Positions 16,299 to 25,409 of a DNA stretch of 64,000 bases are shown here, piece by piece. The position numbers were made by a program, and so were the translations under genes. Each line of letters starts with the position of its first letter. Position 1 is the stretch's first letter. The notes below the pieces were generated by a model that saw only the letters and a program-made list of their open reading frames with translations, ran no database searches and had not been told where the DNA came from. This DNA comes from Rhodanobacter sp. A1T4 (GTDB lineage: Bacteria; Pseudomonadota; Gammaproteobacteria; Xanthomonadales; Rhodanobacteraceae): contig NZ_JACHCP010000013.1 in NCBI RefSeq assembly GCF_014207185.1, positions 1-64,000 of the forward strand, written 5' to 3'.

Positions 16299-18428
16299 TC
16301 AGGATGCCGACGCGCCGATCACCACCGGCGCATTCACGTGTTCGCCTTTATCGGCGTGCGCCCGCGCTTTCATCTGCCGCCAACGGGCGTATGGCGCGGC
16401 CTTGGCCGGGTCGGGATCTTCGTAGCCCTGCAGCCAGAAGCGGAACCAGTCCAGATTTCTTTCGTACACGGCCAGCTTGTGCTTGGGTTCGAATTTCTGA
16501 TGCGGCTCGTTCGGAAACACGTAGAGGTCGGCGCGGTGCGCGCGGATCAGCGGAATCTCGTAGTCCAGCGCATACAGGTACTCCTGTTCGGAGTGCTGAA
16601 AGAGAATCGGCGCGTCGATCCGATCCAGCTGGAACACCGGTGACAGCGCTTTCCAGCGCGCCGGTGTGTCGCTCGGCGAGCCCAGCCCCCACAGGCTGCG
16701 CAAGCCCTTGGCGAAGGCGTCGCCTTTCATGCTGCCCATCAGGTCGTACAGCGGCGACAGTACCGGATTGGCGACCGACGCGGCGGCGAGCAGGTGCGAG
16801 TGGGCGAGCGTCCACATCGTCACCTCGCCGCCGAAACTCAATCCGCCCATGCCCACGCGCGCACGGTCGATCTCGCCCTGGCGGGACAGCAGATCGATCG
16901 CGCTCTCCACCGCGGCCAGCCCTTCGCTATAGCGCGCCACCGCGTCCATCGTGAAGCCGGGGCGTCGGTCGATGCACAGCGCAGCGATGCCGGCCTGCGC
17001 CAGCGAAACCAACGGCCACTCGTCGCCTACGCCACCGCGCAGAAAGCCGGCGCAGCTGTAGTAGGTGATGAATAACGGCGTCGGGGCATCACCGCCACGT
17101 CGCGCTGAAAAGAACCAGCCCGCGAACCGTTGCCCGCTTTTGTCCTGCCATCGCAGCAGGCGCGCGGGTGGCGCCTTGAGCATGTCCATGGCGAGCGCCG
17201 CATTGGGGTCGAACAGCACGCGACGCTGTCCGCTGTCCACGTCGATGCGCTCCAGCCGCGGCGGACGATCGGCCTGCGCCGTCACGCACACCAGCGTCGC
17301 CGCCGACACGCCGCAGTTCGATGCGGTATCGCGCCCGCCGTTGGCCAGCCCATCGGTTGCTGCCACCACATGCACATCGCCGCTCGAAACATCCCATCGA
17401 AAAATCGACTGCGCCATGCCCATGTACGGGTCGGTGACGGTGAACAGCACCTCGTCATGCGCCGGCCGCCACTGCATCGCGCTGATGGCCTTGCCCGTGC
17501 ACAGCGCCGACGCGCAGCGCACGGCGCGGCTCGCCTGCGCGTGCGGCAGCGCGGACAGCAAAACATCCGGTCGCACCTGCTGCCCCGTACCGTCGCCGAT
17601 ACGTGTGAGCCACGCCACCCGTTCGCCCTGCGCATCGGCCACGGACTTCCACGCATCGCCATCGACGCCGGCCGTCTTCTTCGGCGGTGATGGCGCGGCC
17701 AGCACCTCCGCATCGGCAAGCGCCCTGCGCGCGCCAGTCGCCAGGTCGATCTGCGCCCAGCGATCCGGCCGGTCGGCCAGCAACGGCAGGTGGTCGAACC
17801 ACACCGTGCTGAAGCGCTGCGTCGCCATGCGTCCGCCGACGAAGCCGGAGCGGAACAGGCCCTGGCCGATCGGTACGCTCGCATCGATGAGGATGCCGTC
17901 GTCGTACTCGCCCTGCTCCGCCGCGCGCACTTCGTCTCGCGTCGCACCGACGCTGTAGCGCAGCACCCGTCCGCCCTCGCCCAGGTTGAAATCGCGTACG
18001 TCCGCCGCGTCGTGCGTCAGCGCTTGCGCGCTCGAACCGTTGGCCGCCGCGCGCCACACGTCGATCGCTCCGTCGATCAGGGCGAGGTAATAAATCCAGC
18101 GACCGTCGGGGGACCACACCAGCTTCGGCGACAGCGAGCCGCCCGCCGAATCGCGCAGCGGCACGCCGCCATCGCCGACGCGTCGCGGCCACAGCTCGTC
18201 CAGGCCCTGCACATACCACTCGGCGTCGTAGGTGTTGCGCGCCACCGACGCGCGCTCGACCCGAAACGCCACCCGCCTGCCGTCCGGCGACACTGTTGGG
18301 CTGGCGATATCCGCCACCTCCAGCAGCCGACGCGGCGACACCTCATCCGCATGGCACACGCACATGCCGGCAACGAACAACGCGCCGGCCACCCACAGCC
18401 GCCGCACAAGGCACTTCAACAAAGACAT
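16299..18428 (-). CDS. Atxe2-type lasso peptide isopeptidase (S9 family)
   Basis: 709 residues with a signal peptide. An N-terminal beta-propeller (about 30-400) starts with the family hallmark V-A-F-R-V-E-R-A-S-V-A-R-N-T-Y-D. A C-terminal alpha/beta-hydrolase domain follows, with the nucleophile in G-G-L-S-F-G-G (Ser531) and probable partners Glu614 and His643; this spacing matches the reported Atxe2 Ser-Glu-His triad. Atxe2-like enzymes cut the isopeptide bond of lasso peptides and linearise them. The gene lies 54 bp downstream of a TonB receptor gene on the same strand, as in lasso clusters, but no precursor or B/C maturation genes are seen here. Confidence 0.85.
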   Translation of the reverse strand: MSLLKCLVRRLWVAGALFVAGMCVCHADEVSPRRLLEVADIASPTVSPDGRRVAFRVERASVARNTYDAEWYVQGLDELWPRRVGDGGVPLRDSAGGSLSPKLVWSPDGRWIYYLALIDGAIDVWRAAANGSSAQALTHDAADVRDFNLGEGGRVLRYSVGATRDEVRAAEQGEYDDGILIDASVPIGQGLFRSGFVGGRMATQRFSTVWFDHLPLLADRPDRWAQIDLATGARRALADAEVLAAPSPPKKTAGVDGDAWKSVADAQGERVAWLTRIGDGTGQQVRPDVLLSALPHAQASRAVRCASALCTGKAISAMQWRPAHDEVLFTVTDPYMGMAQSIFRWDVSSGDVHVVAATDGLANGGRDTASNCGVSAATLVCVTAQADRPPRLERIDVDSGQRRVLFDPNAALAMDMLKAPPARLLRWQDKSGQRFAGWFFSARRGGDAPTPLFITYYSCAGFLRGGVGDEWPLVSLAQAGIAALCIDRRPGFTMDAVARYSEGLAAVESAIDLLSRQGEIDRARVGMGGLSFGGEVTMWTLAHSHLLAAASVANPVLSPLYDLMGSMKGDAFAKGLRSLWGLGSPSDTPARWKALSPVFQLDRIDAPILFQHSEQEYLYALDYEIPLIRAHRADLYVFPNEPHQKFEPKHKLAVYERNLDWFRFWLQGYEDPDPAKAAPYARWRQMKARAHADKGEHVNAPVVIGASAS

Positions 18429-18482
18429 CGTCGTTCTCTCCCGCCAATGCGGGGTGCCGGCCGCGCCGGCACCCCGCCGGCA

Positions 18483-21146
18483 TCACCAGTGCTTGGATAC
18501 GGAAACGCTCACAAAGCGGCCGATCGGCGAATAGTTGGTCGAGTCGTACGCCGCCACATACAGCGGCGACGTCACCCGGTATAACGGCGGATCGCGATCG
18601 AGCAGGTTCTCCAGCGTCAAGGCGAATTCCAGCCCCGACAGCGCATCGTCGCGGGGGCCGATGGCATAGCGCAGCGCGGCATCGAACGTGGTGAACGAGG
18701 CGGATTTGATCCCGTCGATCCGGTTGGTCACGCCGCTGCGATAGTTCGCGAACAACGAGGCGGTAAACCCCTCCCGCTTCCAGTCCGCACCGACGCGGCT
18801 GCTGATCTTCGGCGGATTGAACAGCGTGCCCGACAGCGCGTACGCCGGCCCGCCGGCCACGGTCTGCTGCGAGCTGTCCAGCCAGCTGGTCGCGCCGCGC
18901 AGCGTCAACGCGCCCTGCCCCAGCTGGAATCGGTACGACCCCGACAGGTCGACCCCTTGAATGCGCTGCTGCGCGGTGTTGGCGTACTGCGTGTAGATAA
19001 TCGCCGCCACCTTGCTCGGGTCGTACGGCGCGCCGACATAGTTGTAGAGCGTTTCCGCATTCGCCAGCACGTCTGCCTGTACCTGCGCGGTCGGCGCCGT
19101 GTCGACAAACGGCGCGTAGATCGGGTTGTTCAACGCCTGGCTTGAATTGGCGATCGGCTGAATCACCCGATCGCGATAGTCGATGCGAAACCAGCTCAGC
19201 TCCGCCTCCAGCTCGCGCAGCGCCTCGGGATGAAACGCCAGCGACACCGAGCGGGTGTCGGCGCGCTCCGGCGTCAGCTGCTTGTTGCCGCCGTCGAGCA
19301 CCAGCACGGTGGCACCGGCCGGGTAGCCCACGCCGCCGAAACTGCTCGGCGAAAACAGATACGCGTTCTGCGCATAGTTCTGCTCGAACAGCGTGGGCGC
19401 CTTGAACGACTTGCCCCACGAGGCCTTCAACGTAAAGTCCATGTTCGGGTCGTACAGCAGGCCCAGCTTCGGCGTCGTTACGCCGCCGAAGGTGCTGTAG
19501 TCCTCGCCGCGCACCGCGGCGGTCACGTCCAGACGCTGCACCCCGCGCACCGGCTGGTCCGCGCCGATCAGCGGCAGATTGAATTCCGCATACGCAAACC
19601 GCGTGCCCTCGCTGCCGCGGAACGTATCGGCCGCGGTCACGTGGTCGACATCGCGAAACCCGTTGTCCCGATAACCGATGCCGGCCGCCAGCCGCGCATC
19701 GCCGCCGGGCAACGCAAACAGCGGGCCTTCGGCGCCCAGCTCGTAACTGTGGCTGGTATTGCAGTAGCAGGCATCCGTCAGAGCCGCCGCGCCGCTGGCC
19801 GTTATCGTCTGCACCAGATACTCGTGGTGCTCGCTTTGGCCGGAAGTCGCACTGAGGGTCAGCGACCAGTCGCCCGGCAGCCAGAATTCGAGACTCGGCG
19901 AGATCAGCGTCGTCGTGGTGTGCGGCGTCGCACGGCTGACGACGCCTTTGTAGTTGTACGAAAACAGCTGGTCGCGCGTGGTGCTCAGCGCATCCAGACG
20001 CAGTTCGGCAAAGTCACCCAGCGATTGGTGCACGCTGAGCAGGCCGCTGCGCAAATCGCTGCCGGGATACAGCGTGGCGGGGTCGACCAGCTGCGAGGTG
20101 TAACTGCGCTGGCTGCTGTAGATCGGGTCGACCGACGCGTCCTTGTACGTGGCGATCAGCCCGCCCGTGCTCCACGTGGTGCCGGCCGTGGCGTTGTACT
20201 CGCGCGTAGTCATGCCGCCCTGCGTCGCCGTGCCGAAGCGCGAGCCCACGGTCACGCCGTCGTAGTCGCGCTTCAAGATCACATTGCCGACACCGCCCAC
20301 CGCATCGGAGCCGTAGATCGCCGACGCGCCGTCGGCGACGATCTCGATGCGATCCACCGCCTCCACCGGTATCGCGCTGATATCCACCGCCTGGGTAAAG
20401 CCGCCGTACGTCATGCGGCGCCCGTTGAGCAGGGTCAACGTGGCATCGGCACCCAGGCCACGCAGGTTCAGGCTCGATCCGCCGGTGAGGTTCTGGTTCG
20501 CGTTGCCTGCGCCGGCTAGGTTGCCGCTGAGCACACCGGGATTCTGTCCGCCGGAAAAATTCTGCGGCACGCTGCGTATCACCTCGCCGAGGTCGGAGAA
20601 ACCCTCCTGCTGTATCTGCTCGCTGCCGATCGACACCACCGGCGACGGCGTGCTGCCGCCGCGGATGCGCGTGCCGGTCACGGTGACCGTGGCTAGTTGC
20701 GCAGCCGCCGGTGTCGCAGTCGATGCGGTCGTTGCCGCGTCATTGGCCGCCGAACGCGGGGCGGAGGCGGCGCTATCCGGCACGCGCACGATCACGATGC
20801 GGGTGTCGCCGGCCTGCCGATAAACGAGCCCACTGCCCTGCAGCAAACGGCCGAGCGCGTCGCGCCAGCTCATGCGGCCATGCACCGCCCTCGATTGCTT
20901 GCCCTCCACCAGCGCGGGCGGATAGTCCATTCGCAGCTCGCTCTGTTTGCCGAGCGCATCGAGCGCCGCGGCTAGCGTGCCTGCAGGTAGATCGATATCG
21001 GTGTCGATCGGCGAACCGGTCACCGCGGCCCGTGGCGCCGGGCTCGTATCCGCTGCGGCTTTCTGCGCCCGCGTCGGCTCGGCCGTACCGGTGGCAGCGA
21101 CCAGCATGGCGATGGAAACGGCGTGTCGTAACGTATTTGTTTTCAT
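18483..21146 (-). CDS. TonB-dependent receptor with STN domain (lasso-associated)
   Basis: 887 residues from the ATG at 21146 (AAAGGA upstream). Order: signal peptide; STN domain about 50-125 (D-L-P-A-G-T-L-A-A-A-L-D-A-L-G-K-Q-S); plug about 165-310 with L-N-G-R-R-M and A-S-A-I-Y-G-S-D-A-V-G-G-V; 22-strand barrel ending in S-V-S-K-H-W. The receptor imports a large ligand across the outer membrane using TonB energy. An STN domain normally signals to a FecR-type anti-sigma factor, but no fecI/fecR pair lies beside it. Linkage to the isopeptidase implies lasso-peptide uptake or export control. Confidence 0.9.
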   Translation of the reverse strand: MKTNTLRHAVSIAMLVAATGTAEPTRAQKAAADTSPAPRAAVTGSPIDTDIDLPAGTLAAALDALGKQSELRMDYPPALVEGKQSRAVHGRMSWRDALGRLLQGSGLVYRQAGDTRIVIVRVPDSAASAPRSAANDAATTASTATPAAAQLATVTVTGTRIRGGSTPSPVVSIGSEQIQQEGFSDLGEVIRSVPQNFSGGQNPGVLSGNLAGAGNANQNLTGGSSLNLRGLGADATLTLLNGRRMTYGGFTQAVDISAIPVEAVDRIEIVADGASAIYGSDAVGGVGNVILKRDYDGVTVGSRFGTATQGGMTTREYNATAGTTWSTGGLIATYKDASVDPIYSSQRSYTSQLVDPATLYPGSDLRSGLLSVHQSLGDFAELRLDALSTTRDQLFSYNYKGVVSRATPHTTTTLISPSLEFWLPGDWSLTLSATSGQSEHHEYLVQTITASGAAALTDACYCNTSHSYELGAEGPLFALPGGDARLAAGIGYRDNGFRDVDHVTAADTFRGSEGTRFAYAEFNLPLIGADQPVRGVQRLDVTAAVRGEDYSTFGGVTTPKLGLLYDPNMDFTLKASWGKSFKAPTLFEQNYAQNAYLFSPSSFGGVGYPAGATVLVLDGGNKQLTPERADTRSVSLAFHPEALRELEAELSWFRIDYRDRVIQPIANSSQALNNPIYAPFVDTAPTAQVQADVLANAETLYNYVGAPYDPSKVAAIIYTQYANTAQQRIQGVDLSGSYRFQLGQGALTLRGATSWLDSSQQTVAGGPAYALSGTLFNPPKISSRVGADWKREGFTASLFANYRSGVTNRIDGIKSASFTTFDAALRYAIGPRDDALSGLEFALTLENLLDRDPPLYRVTSPLYVAAYDSTNYSPIGRFVSVSVSKHW

Positions 21147-21329
21147 AGTTGCGTCCTTTGCTTTCCCCTGGGGTTGGCCCTGTTGGCCTGCCGATCCGGT
21201 CGTGTCCCGGCCTTGGCAAGGTCGTCGGGCAAGAGCTGTTTTGTGTGTGGCTTGCGGAGGCGGCAGGTCTGGCATCGCCTGTCAAAAAACTCTCAATCGA
21301 CTAATCCGATTGCCGCAGCATCGCCACAA

Positions 21330-21348
21330 TGTTACTTATACGGTAACA
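21330..21348. promoter_or_regulatory. Candidate XRE operator
   Basis: TGTTAC-N7-GTAACA, a perfect 6-bp inverted repeat, lies between the TonB receptor gene (- strand) and the XRE regulator gene (+ strand), about 60-80 bp from the latter's start. It could control either or both. Confidence 0.5.
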
Positions 21349-21407
21349 GACAAGACAAAGGCAAGACTGCATGCTGGCTTCACGATTCACATCTTTATGG
21401 CAGTGCT

Positions 21408-21728
21408 TTGGACGACGCCCGCCTCATCTTTGCCAACCGCTTGCGCGCGGCCCGACTAGCATCAGGCCTAACCCAGGAAGCGCTTGGCGTCGCCACAGGG
21501 ATCGCGGCTGAAGTGGCTCGCACGCGAATTAACCGTTACGAACACGGCGTCAACGAGTGCGACCTTCGCACCGCGAAGAGACTTGCCGACGCACTCGGAA
21601 TGCCGCTCGCGGCGCTGTACGCGGATACAGACGAGATCGCGGAGGTGATCGTCGCGTTTGCGACGCTATCTCGCACTGAGCAACGGGCGGTGGTAAACGA
21701 GCTAAAAGCACGAGCTAAAAAACGTTAG
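21408..21728 (+). CDS. XRE-family helix-turn-helix regulator
   Basis: About 106 residues. The HTH reads F-A-N-R-L-R-A-A-R-L-A-S-G-L-T-Q-E-A-L-G, then R-I-N-R-Y-E-H-G-V-N-E and A-K-R-L-A-D-A-L-G-M-P, followed by a short helical tail. There is no ATG in frame near the domain. I place the start at TTG 21408, without a clear ribosome-binding site; a small indel near the 5' end is another explanation, as an ATG at 21397 opens a different frame. It is followed 5 bp later by a small gene on the same strand. Confidence 0.75.
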   Translation: MDDARLIFANRLRAARLASGLTQEALGVATGIAAEVARTRINRYEHGVNECDLRTAKRLADALGMPLAALYADTDEIAEVIVAFATLSRTEQRAVVNELKARAKKR

Positions 21729-21733
21729 ACCTC

Positions 21734-21991
21734 ATGCAACCAACGCACAAACAACACAATGCCTTTCTTGCTCACGAACCATTGCCAGGCGTCGCCTTTG
21801 AGCACAACGCATATGTCACGGTAGTTGGTGGCGAACACGTTGGCGACTCGGGATCTTTAGTAAGTGTTGAGGAGCTAGGAGATGACCCCGCCTATCTGAT
21901 CGAACTGGAGTCCAACAAGGATGCTTACATTCCTCAATCGTGTTTGCGCATGGTTGATATCAAACTAGCCGTTCAAAGCGCAGAGCTTTGA
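21734..21991 (+). CDS. Hypothetical KOW-like small protein
   Basis: 85 residues. The central part (Y-V-T-V-V-G-G-E-H-V-G-D-S-G-S-L-V-S-V) has the glycine-centred pattern of a KOW/SH3-like barrel, followed by Y-L-I-E-L-E and a C-terminal hydrophobic strand. No membrane segment. It starts 5 bp after the XRE regulator gene, so the two are probably translated together. Function unknown. Confidence 0.6.
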   Translation: MQPTHKQHNAFLAHEPLPGVAFEHNAYVTVVGGEHVGDSGSLVSVEELGDDPAYLIELESNKDAYIPQSCLRMVDIKLAVQSAEL

Positions 21992-22001
21992 TAACCGCGT
22001 G

Positions 22002-22421
22002 CTATCCACCCAGTATTTGTTTAATCACGACTCCAGTGAGCGCCTTAATTGTGTCAAACGTCAGCTCAATGCCCTTTTTGCTCGCCGTCGATTTGATCTT
22101 TTCCCAGACCGTCGCAGATCGCATCGTGTCCAGCAAATCGTGCCCCGCCATCGTCAGGCGTGGCGCATGAATTCCAAACGAAATGTAATTATCCGCACCA
22201 CGTGAAACCGTCAATCCATCTACGTAGCCGCTGTCAATGAGCAATTCCAAGTGGCCTGCAATGCGCTCTTCGAGCACCTTGTATTCCTTCACAACGCGTT
22301 CGTAACCCTGCTGGGTCAAGTCATCCGTCCACTTCGGCTCGTCGGGTATTTCCGCGAGAACGTCGTTACCCTCTTCTATATTAGTAAGCTGCTTGCGCAG
22401 AAGGTCCCAATCTCTTTTCAT
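22002..22421 (-). CDS. DUF2513 family protein
   Basis: 139 residues from the ATG at 22421 (AGGGAAAG upstream). It begins M-K-R-D-W-D-L-L-R-K, the hallmark of DUF2513. L-E-L-L-I-D-S-G-Y-V-D-G and L-T-M-A-G-H-D-L-L-D-T-M-R give a winged-helix-like layout seen in this family, which occurs mostly in phages and mobile regions. It converges with the XRE/KOW pair. Function unknown. Confidence 0.75.
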   Translation of the reverse strand: MKRDWDLLRKQLTNIEEGNDVLAEIPDEPKWTDDLTQQGYERVVKEYKVLEERIAGHLELLIDSGYVDGLTVSRGADNYISFGIHAPRLTMAGHDLLDTMRSATVWEKIKSTASKKGIELTFDTIKALTGVVIKQILGG

Positions 22422-22436
22422 TACTTTCCCTGTCAA

Positions 22437-22988
22437 TCTAGCTGTTTAGATGGTTCGACTGTACCGGCCCAGCGGCGCGACATGCTACGCATATTCCATT
22501 TACTCCAAGCGTCGCGTGATGCCGTGCAGTTCGTTAACCAGGTGCTTATTCCGATCAAACCCGCCGCCGATTCCACACTTAGGTCGGCAACCGGAAATGC
22601 TGTCAACCTACCAGCCAAAATGCCACTAAACCGGCCACCTGGAATGCTCCAAACCCGCCACCCCGCAGGCGATTGAACGGCATGCTCCAGTGATTCCTTC
22701 CGGTCGGCGAAGATCTGGCAAGGGACCACCGCGAAGATCTACGCGACCGTCCCAGATCGGCCAAAAATTGACGTTCGTAGCCGCTTCAGGAGAAAGCCCT
22801 GGACGGACGGCTTCGCACCTGAAAGCAGCCGTCCGCAGATCCGCATCTCTTACGGTCACCAATAAGAACGGTTCGGCGATGAAGCCACGGACGAATCGAG
22901 CAGTAATGGCTTTTGCTGGCGCAAAGTTGGTCGCGAGTGACTGACCATTTGAAGCTCAGTCGACTTCCCGATATGTAATCGCATGCAT
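22437..22988. other. About 550 bp with no gene; IS-end-like repeats
   Basis: No supported open frame. 22632-22665 contains CCGGCCACCTGGAATGCTCC and AACCCGCCACC, and 22488-22500 contains GCATATTCCAT. Similar strings occur in inverted order at 33338-33430. They look like remains of the same insertion element, possibly IS21-like, but I cannot assign it. Confidence 0.4.
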
Positions 22989-24410
22989 TTAAGCCGCTTT
23001 GGGCGGCTGCCAGCCCAAGACAGGTCCGACGTGGACCGAAATTCCATGGGCAAATGAATCCTGCTGATAAGGAGCACCGCAATAGAGGATAGCCGCGCAT
23101 GTGTTAGCGAGAATTTTGTAAATACCATTTTCAGTTCCGCAGCTGTACAACAATGCGAAACTGAAACTTCTTTCACCGTGGAAAGCATCGACGGTCATAT
23201 AGAGCGCCTCATCGTCGGGCTCATTGACCTTCACACTCCAGCCAGCATCGCGTAAAGGTCGAACCAAATCCGTCATACATTGCTGGGAAAGGAGCGCCTT
23301 GCGGAGGAGTACGCCATTGTCTGCTGGCAATGGCGGAACCAAGCGCCCATATTTTCGGAAATGATCCTGTTCGGCGAGCTTCAGCTTCATCTGAACATCG
23401 CCCCGAAGCAGCGCCTGTTGCCATAGCAAGGTGCTGTCGTCATTCATGGCAGGGAGAAAAAACGAGACGCTATGAGAGGCGTCGTACCAGGATTCGATGG
23501 CTGCGAGTGTCGCAAGCGCGACCACCATTCGAGCGAAATTCGCCGGTTGCTGCCATGACGCCGCGGTGCCGTGCGCGAACATGTGTCGATTCAGCCAGGT
23601 CACCCCCTGATATTCGTGGGTATTGCAGAAAAAATGATTCTTGAGCCACCTTCGAAATGTTTCAAAGGCGAAAACACGCTCGTCTTGCCCGAATAGATAG
23701 TCACAAGTCTTATACTCTGGCGGCACCCACATACGGTCAAAATGTAGTTGTGCAGCAGTCTCTATTGCGCGGTTCACAGCATGATCAATCTTGTCCGGTG
23801 CGGTAGCCTTTGTACTGAGATCAGAAACAATTCTTGTGAGACTGCCTTCGATCGCCGGTATCAATGCTCCGACACTGGTAGCCCAATAGCCGCTATATGC
23901 GCCTAGATAAGCTTCCCGCGCTAATGGCACGATTTCTTTAAGGCTGCGAGCGAGGGGCAAGATCTGTTCGATGCAAACCGCCTGGAAGGCCAATGTATAA
24001 AGGGTTGACGTGTGATATTTGAAAAGATCGAGCGCCCGCTCTCTCGTCACATGCCTGACGGAAGCAAGTAGCTTAGAAATTTCACCCATCGGTAGCCATA
24101 GCGGCATAAACCACTCGACTTTGTCCCAAAGATCGGCTTGGTCGTCGTGTTGTTTTCGCCTTATTTGCCAGTTCTCATCGCCGGAAACCGGAATGGTCGG
24201 GAAGCATGCTTTGCCACCTTCGACGATCAGAACAATGCACGGCGTCGGATGGAAAACCCCGACATCTGCAAGCTTCGCGACCGGATTGATAAGCCGCTTT
24301 TCGCTAGCCCATTTTTCAATGAGTTCTGGCGTCAAAGCGTTCAGTGACGTCTGATTAAGCGACCGACACCAAATTCCACTGAATTCGTCCTCCAGATTGG
24401 AGAAAGACAT
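22989..24410 (-). CDS. Unknown protein with HEPN-like Rx4H motif
   Basis: 473 residues from the ATG at 24410 (GGATGGG upstream); an ATG at 24419 is an alternative. Mostly helical, no signal peptide. The middle contains I-P-A-I-E-G-S-L-T-R-I, and about 90 residues later L-N-R-H-M-F-A-H-G, an N-R-x4-H string as in HEPN ribonuclease-type domains. The C-terminal third is a separate mixed alpha/beta region. HEPN domains occur in abortive-infection and toxin proteins, so a defence role is possible but not shown. It lies in a small island flanked by a MITE. Confidence 0.55.
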   Translation of the reverse strand: MSFSNLEDEFSGIWCRSLNQTSLNALTPELIEKWASEKRLINPVAKLADVGVFHPTPCIVLIVEGGKACFPTIPVSGDENWQIRRKQHDDQADLWDKVEWFMPLWLPMGEISKLLASVRHVTRERALDLFKYHTSTLYTLAFQAVCIEQILPLARSLKEIVPLAREAYLGAYSGYWATSVGALIPAIEGSLTRIVSDLSTKATAPDKIDHAVNRAIETAAQLHFDRMWVPPEYKTCDYLFGQDERVFAFETFRRWLKNHFFCNTHEYQGVTWLNRHMFAHGTAASWQQPANFARMVVALATLAAIESWYDASHSVSFFLPAMNDDSTLLWQQALLRGDVQMKLKLAEQDHFRKYGRLVPPLPADNGVLLRKALLSQQCMTDLVRPLRDAGWSVKVNEPDDEALYMTVDAFHGERSFSFALLYSCGTENGIYKILANTCAAILYCGAPYQQDSFAHGISVHVGPVLGWQPPKAA

Positions 24411-24562
24411 TGAACCCATCCAAAGTGCAATCGTCGTTAATTTTGCTCAGCAATTTACCACTGTTCTCCGGACACTGGTGCCGCCGAGCATAGGAGTAAA
24501 TGAACGTCTGTTCCAACTTGAAAGCGGTCGGATATGTCGCGCCGAGTCGACTGCCCGCAATT

Positions 24563-24748
24563 GGTGGATAGTGTTGAAAAACTCCGACTTAACAAATAGA
24601 CGTCCAAATTCTTAATCGCGATGGCAACGACAATTCAATTCTGTACAAATTTGCACATTCAGGCCGACAGAAAGCGATTGTCACGGCCAGATTTTTCCGC
24701 TTTAAACGATCTCGAGTTTTCGAAGCGAGTTTTTCAACACTATCGGTG
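24563..24748. mobile_element. MITE copy 3 (178 bp) with perfect ends and GGTG duplication
   Basis: The element spans 24567-24744: GATAGTGTTGAAAAACTC and its exact reverse complement form 18-bp terminal inverted repeats. GGTG flanks both ends (24563-24566 and 24745-24748). The interior is almost identical to copy 2, with a few substitutions. This copy has the best preserved ends and is the best reference for the family. Confidence 0.85.
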
Positions 24749-24773
24749 GAAAGCAGACATTCGCCTAGCTAGC

Positions 24774-25316
24774 TCATCCAGCCGGAGAGGCAACGACACC
24801 GCTTGTGACCGCGGCCTTGCCGGCGCGACACTCAAAGCGAAACGCATAGTTGCGACTGAAAGACTTAACTTCGCCGATATCCTGAAGACCCTTGCCGTCT
24901 GGAGCAGCACTCCAACGATCGATTTTGAGTGGAGAGAAATTCCACTGCAGAGCGGCCGTGCGCACTGCATGTATGAACTCGTGTCTGCTCGGAACAGCCT
25001 TCGCCTCGTCTGCGACGCGCACTTCATTTACTTTGCCCGTCTTGTCCACTATGAGCAGCGCTTCAACTTCCTGTGCTGGCGGGCACGTCGGCAGCTGGTC
25101 CGCTGGGTAGACAGGTGTTGCCTGTTTGACAAGCGCCCCACCACTCAAGGTATCGCCCGGTTCCATTGTGTAGTGGGAGCCATCCGACGGAGTGTCTTCT
25201 CGCCATGACGCATTACCGGCTGCCGTGGGCGACGGAGGTTTCGTCTGGGGCGTGGTGCAGCCGGCAACCAGTAGACATGCAGAAATCACCACCCATATCG
25301 AACTTTCGCGTCTCAT
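24774..25316 (-). CDS. Lipoprotein with TonB C-terminal-like domain
   Basis: 180 residues. A lipobox (L-L-V-A-G-C, Cys19) marks a lipoprotein. A proline-rich linker is followed by a domain with V-Y-P-A-D-Q-L, E-A-L-L-I-V-D-K-T-G-K-V-N-E-V-R-V and F-I-H-A-V-R-T-A-A-L-Q-W-N-F-S-P, the pattern of the TonB C-terminal fold. It lacks the N-terminal TonB membrane anchor and ExbB/ExbD neighbours, so it is more likely a periplasmic lipid-anchored relative than an energy transducer. Confidence 0.7.
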   Translation of the reverse strand: MRRESSIWVVISACLLVAGCTTPQTKPPSPTAAGNASWREDTPSDGSHYTMEPGDTLSGGALVKQATPVYPADQLPTCPPAQEVEALLIVDKTGKVNEVRVADEAKAVPSRHEFIHAVRTAALQWNFSPLKIDRWSAAPDGKGLQDIGEVKSFSRNYAFRFECRAGKAAVTSGVVASPAG

Positions 25317-25409
25317 CTATTTTCCACTATCGGGTTCAGCACCAGCACTGCCGCCATTATCGTTTCCATCATTTCTGTCCTGAGTCATGTCCGCTTTGGG
25401 TGGCGGACC
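25317..25409. repeat. Short hairpin between island and cassette array
   Basis: TCCGC-TTTGGGTG-GCGGA near 25390-25407 forms a small hairpin. No attC is recognisable here, so the last cassette of the array (25410-25781) lacks its own 3' attC. Confidence 0.35.

Noticed and set aside
19230..20519. A 429-codon frame antisense to the TonB receptor
   Set aside because: Shadow of the receptor gene, rich in A, R and H, with no start signal.
16299..21300. Lasso precursor peptide gene near the receptor/isopeptidase pair
   Set aside because: No short frame with a leader plus a Gly-to-Asp/Glu ring core was recognisable in the gaps at 16.15-16.30, 18.43-18.48 or 21.15-21.40 kb.
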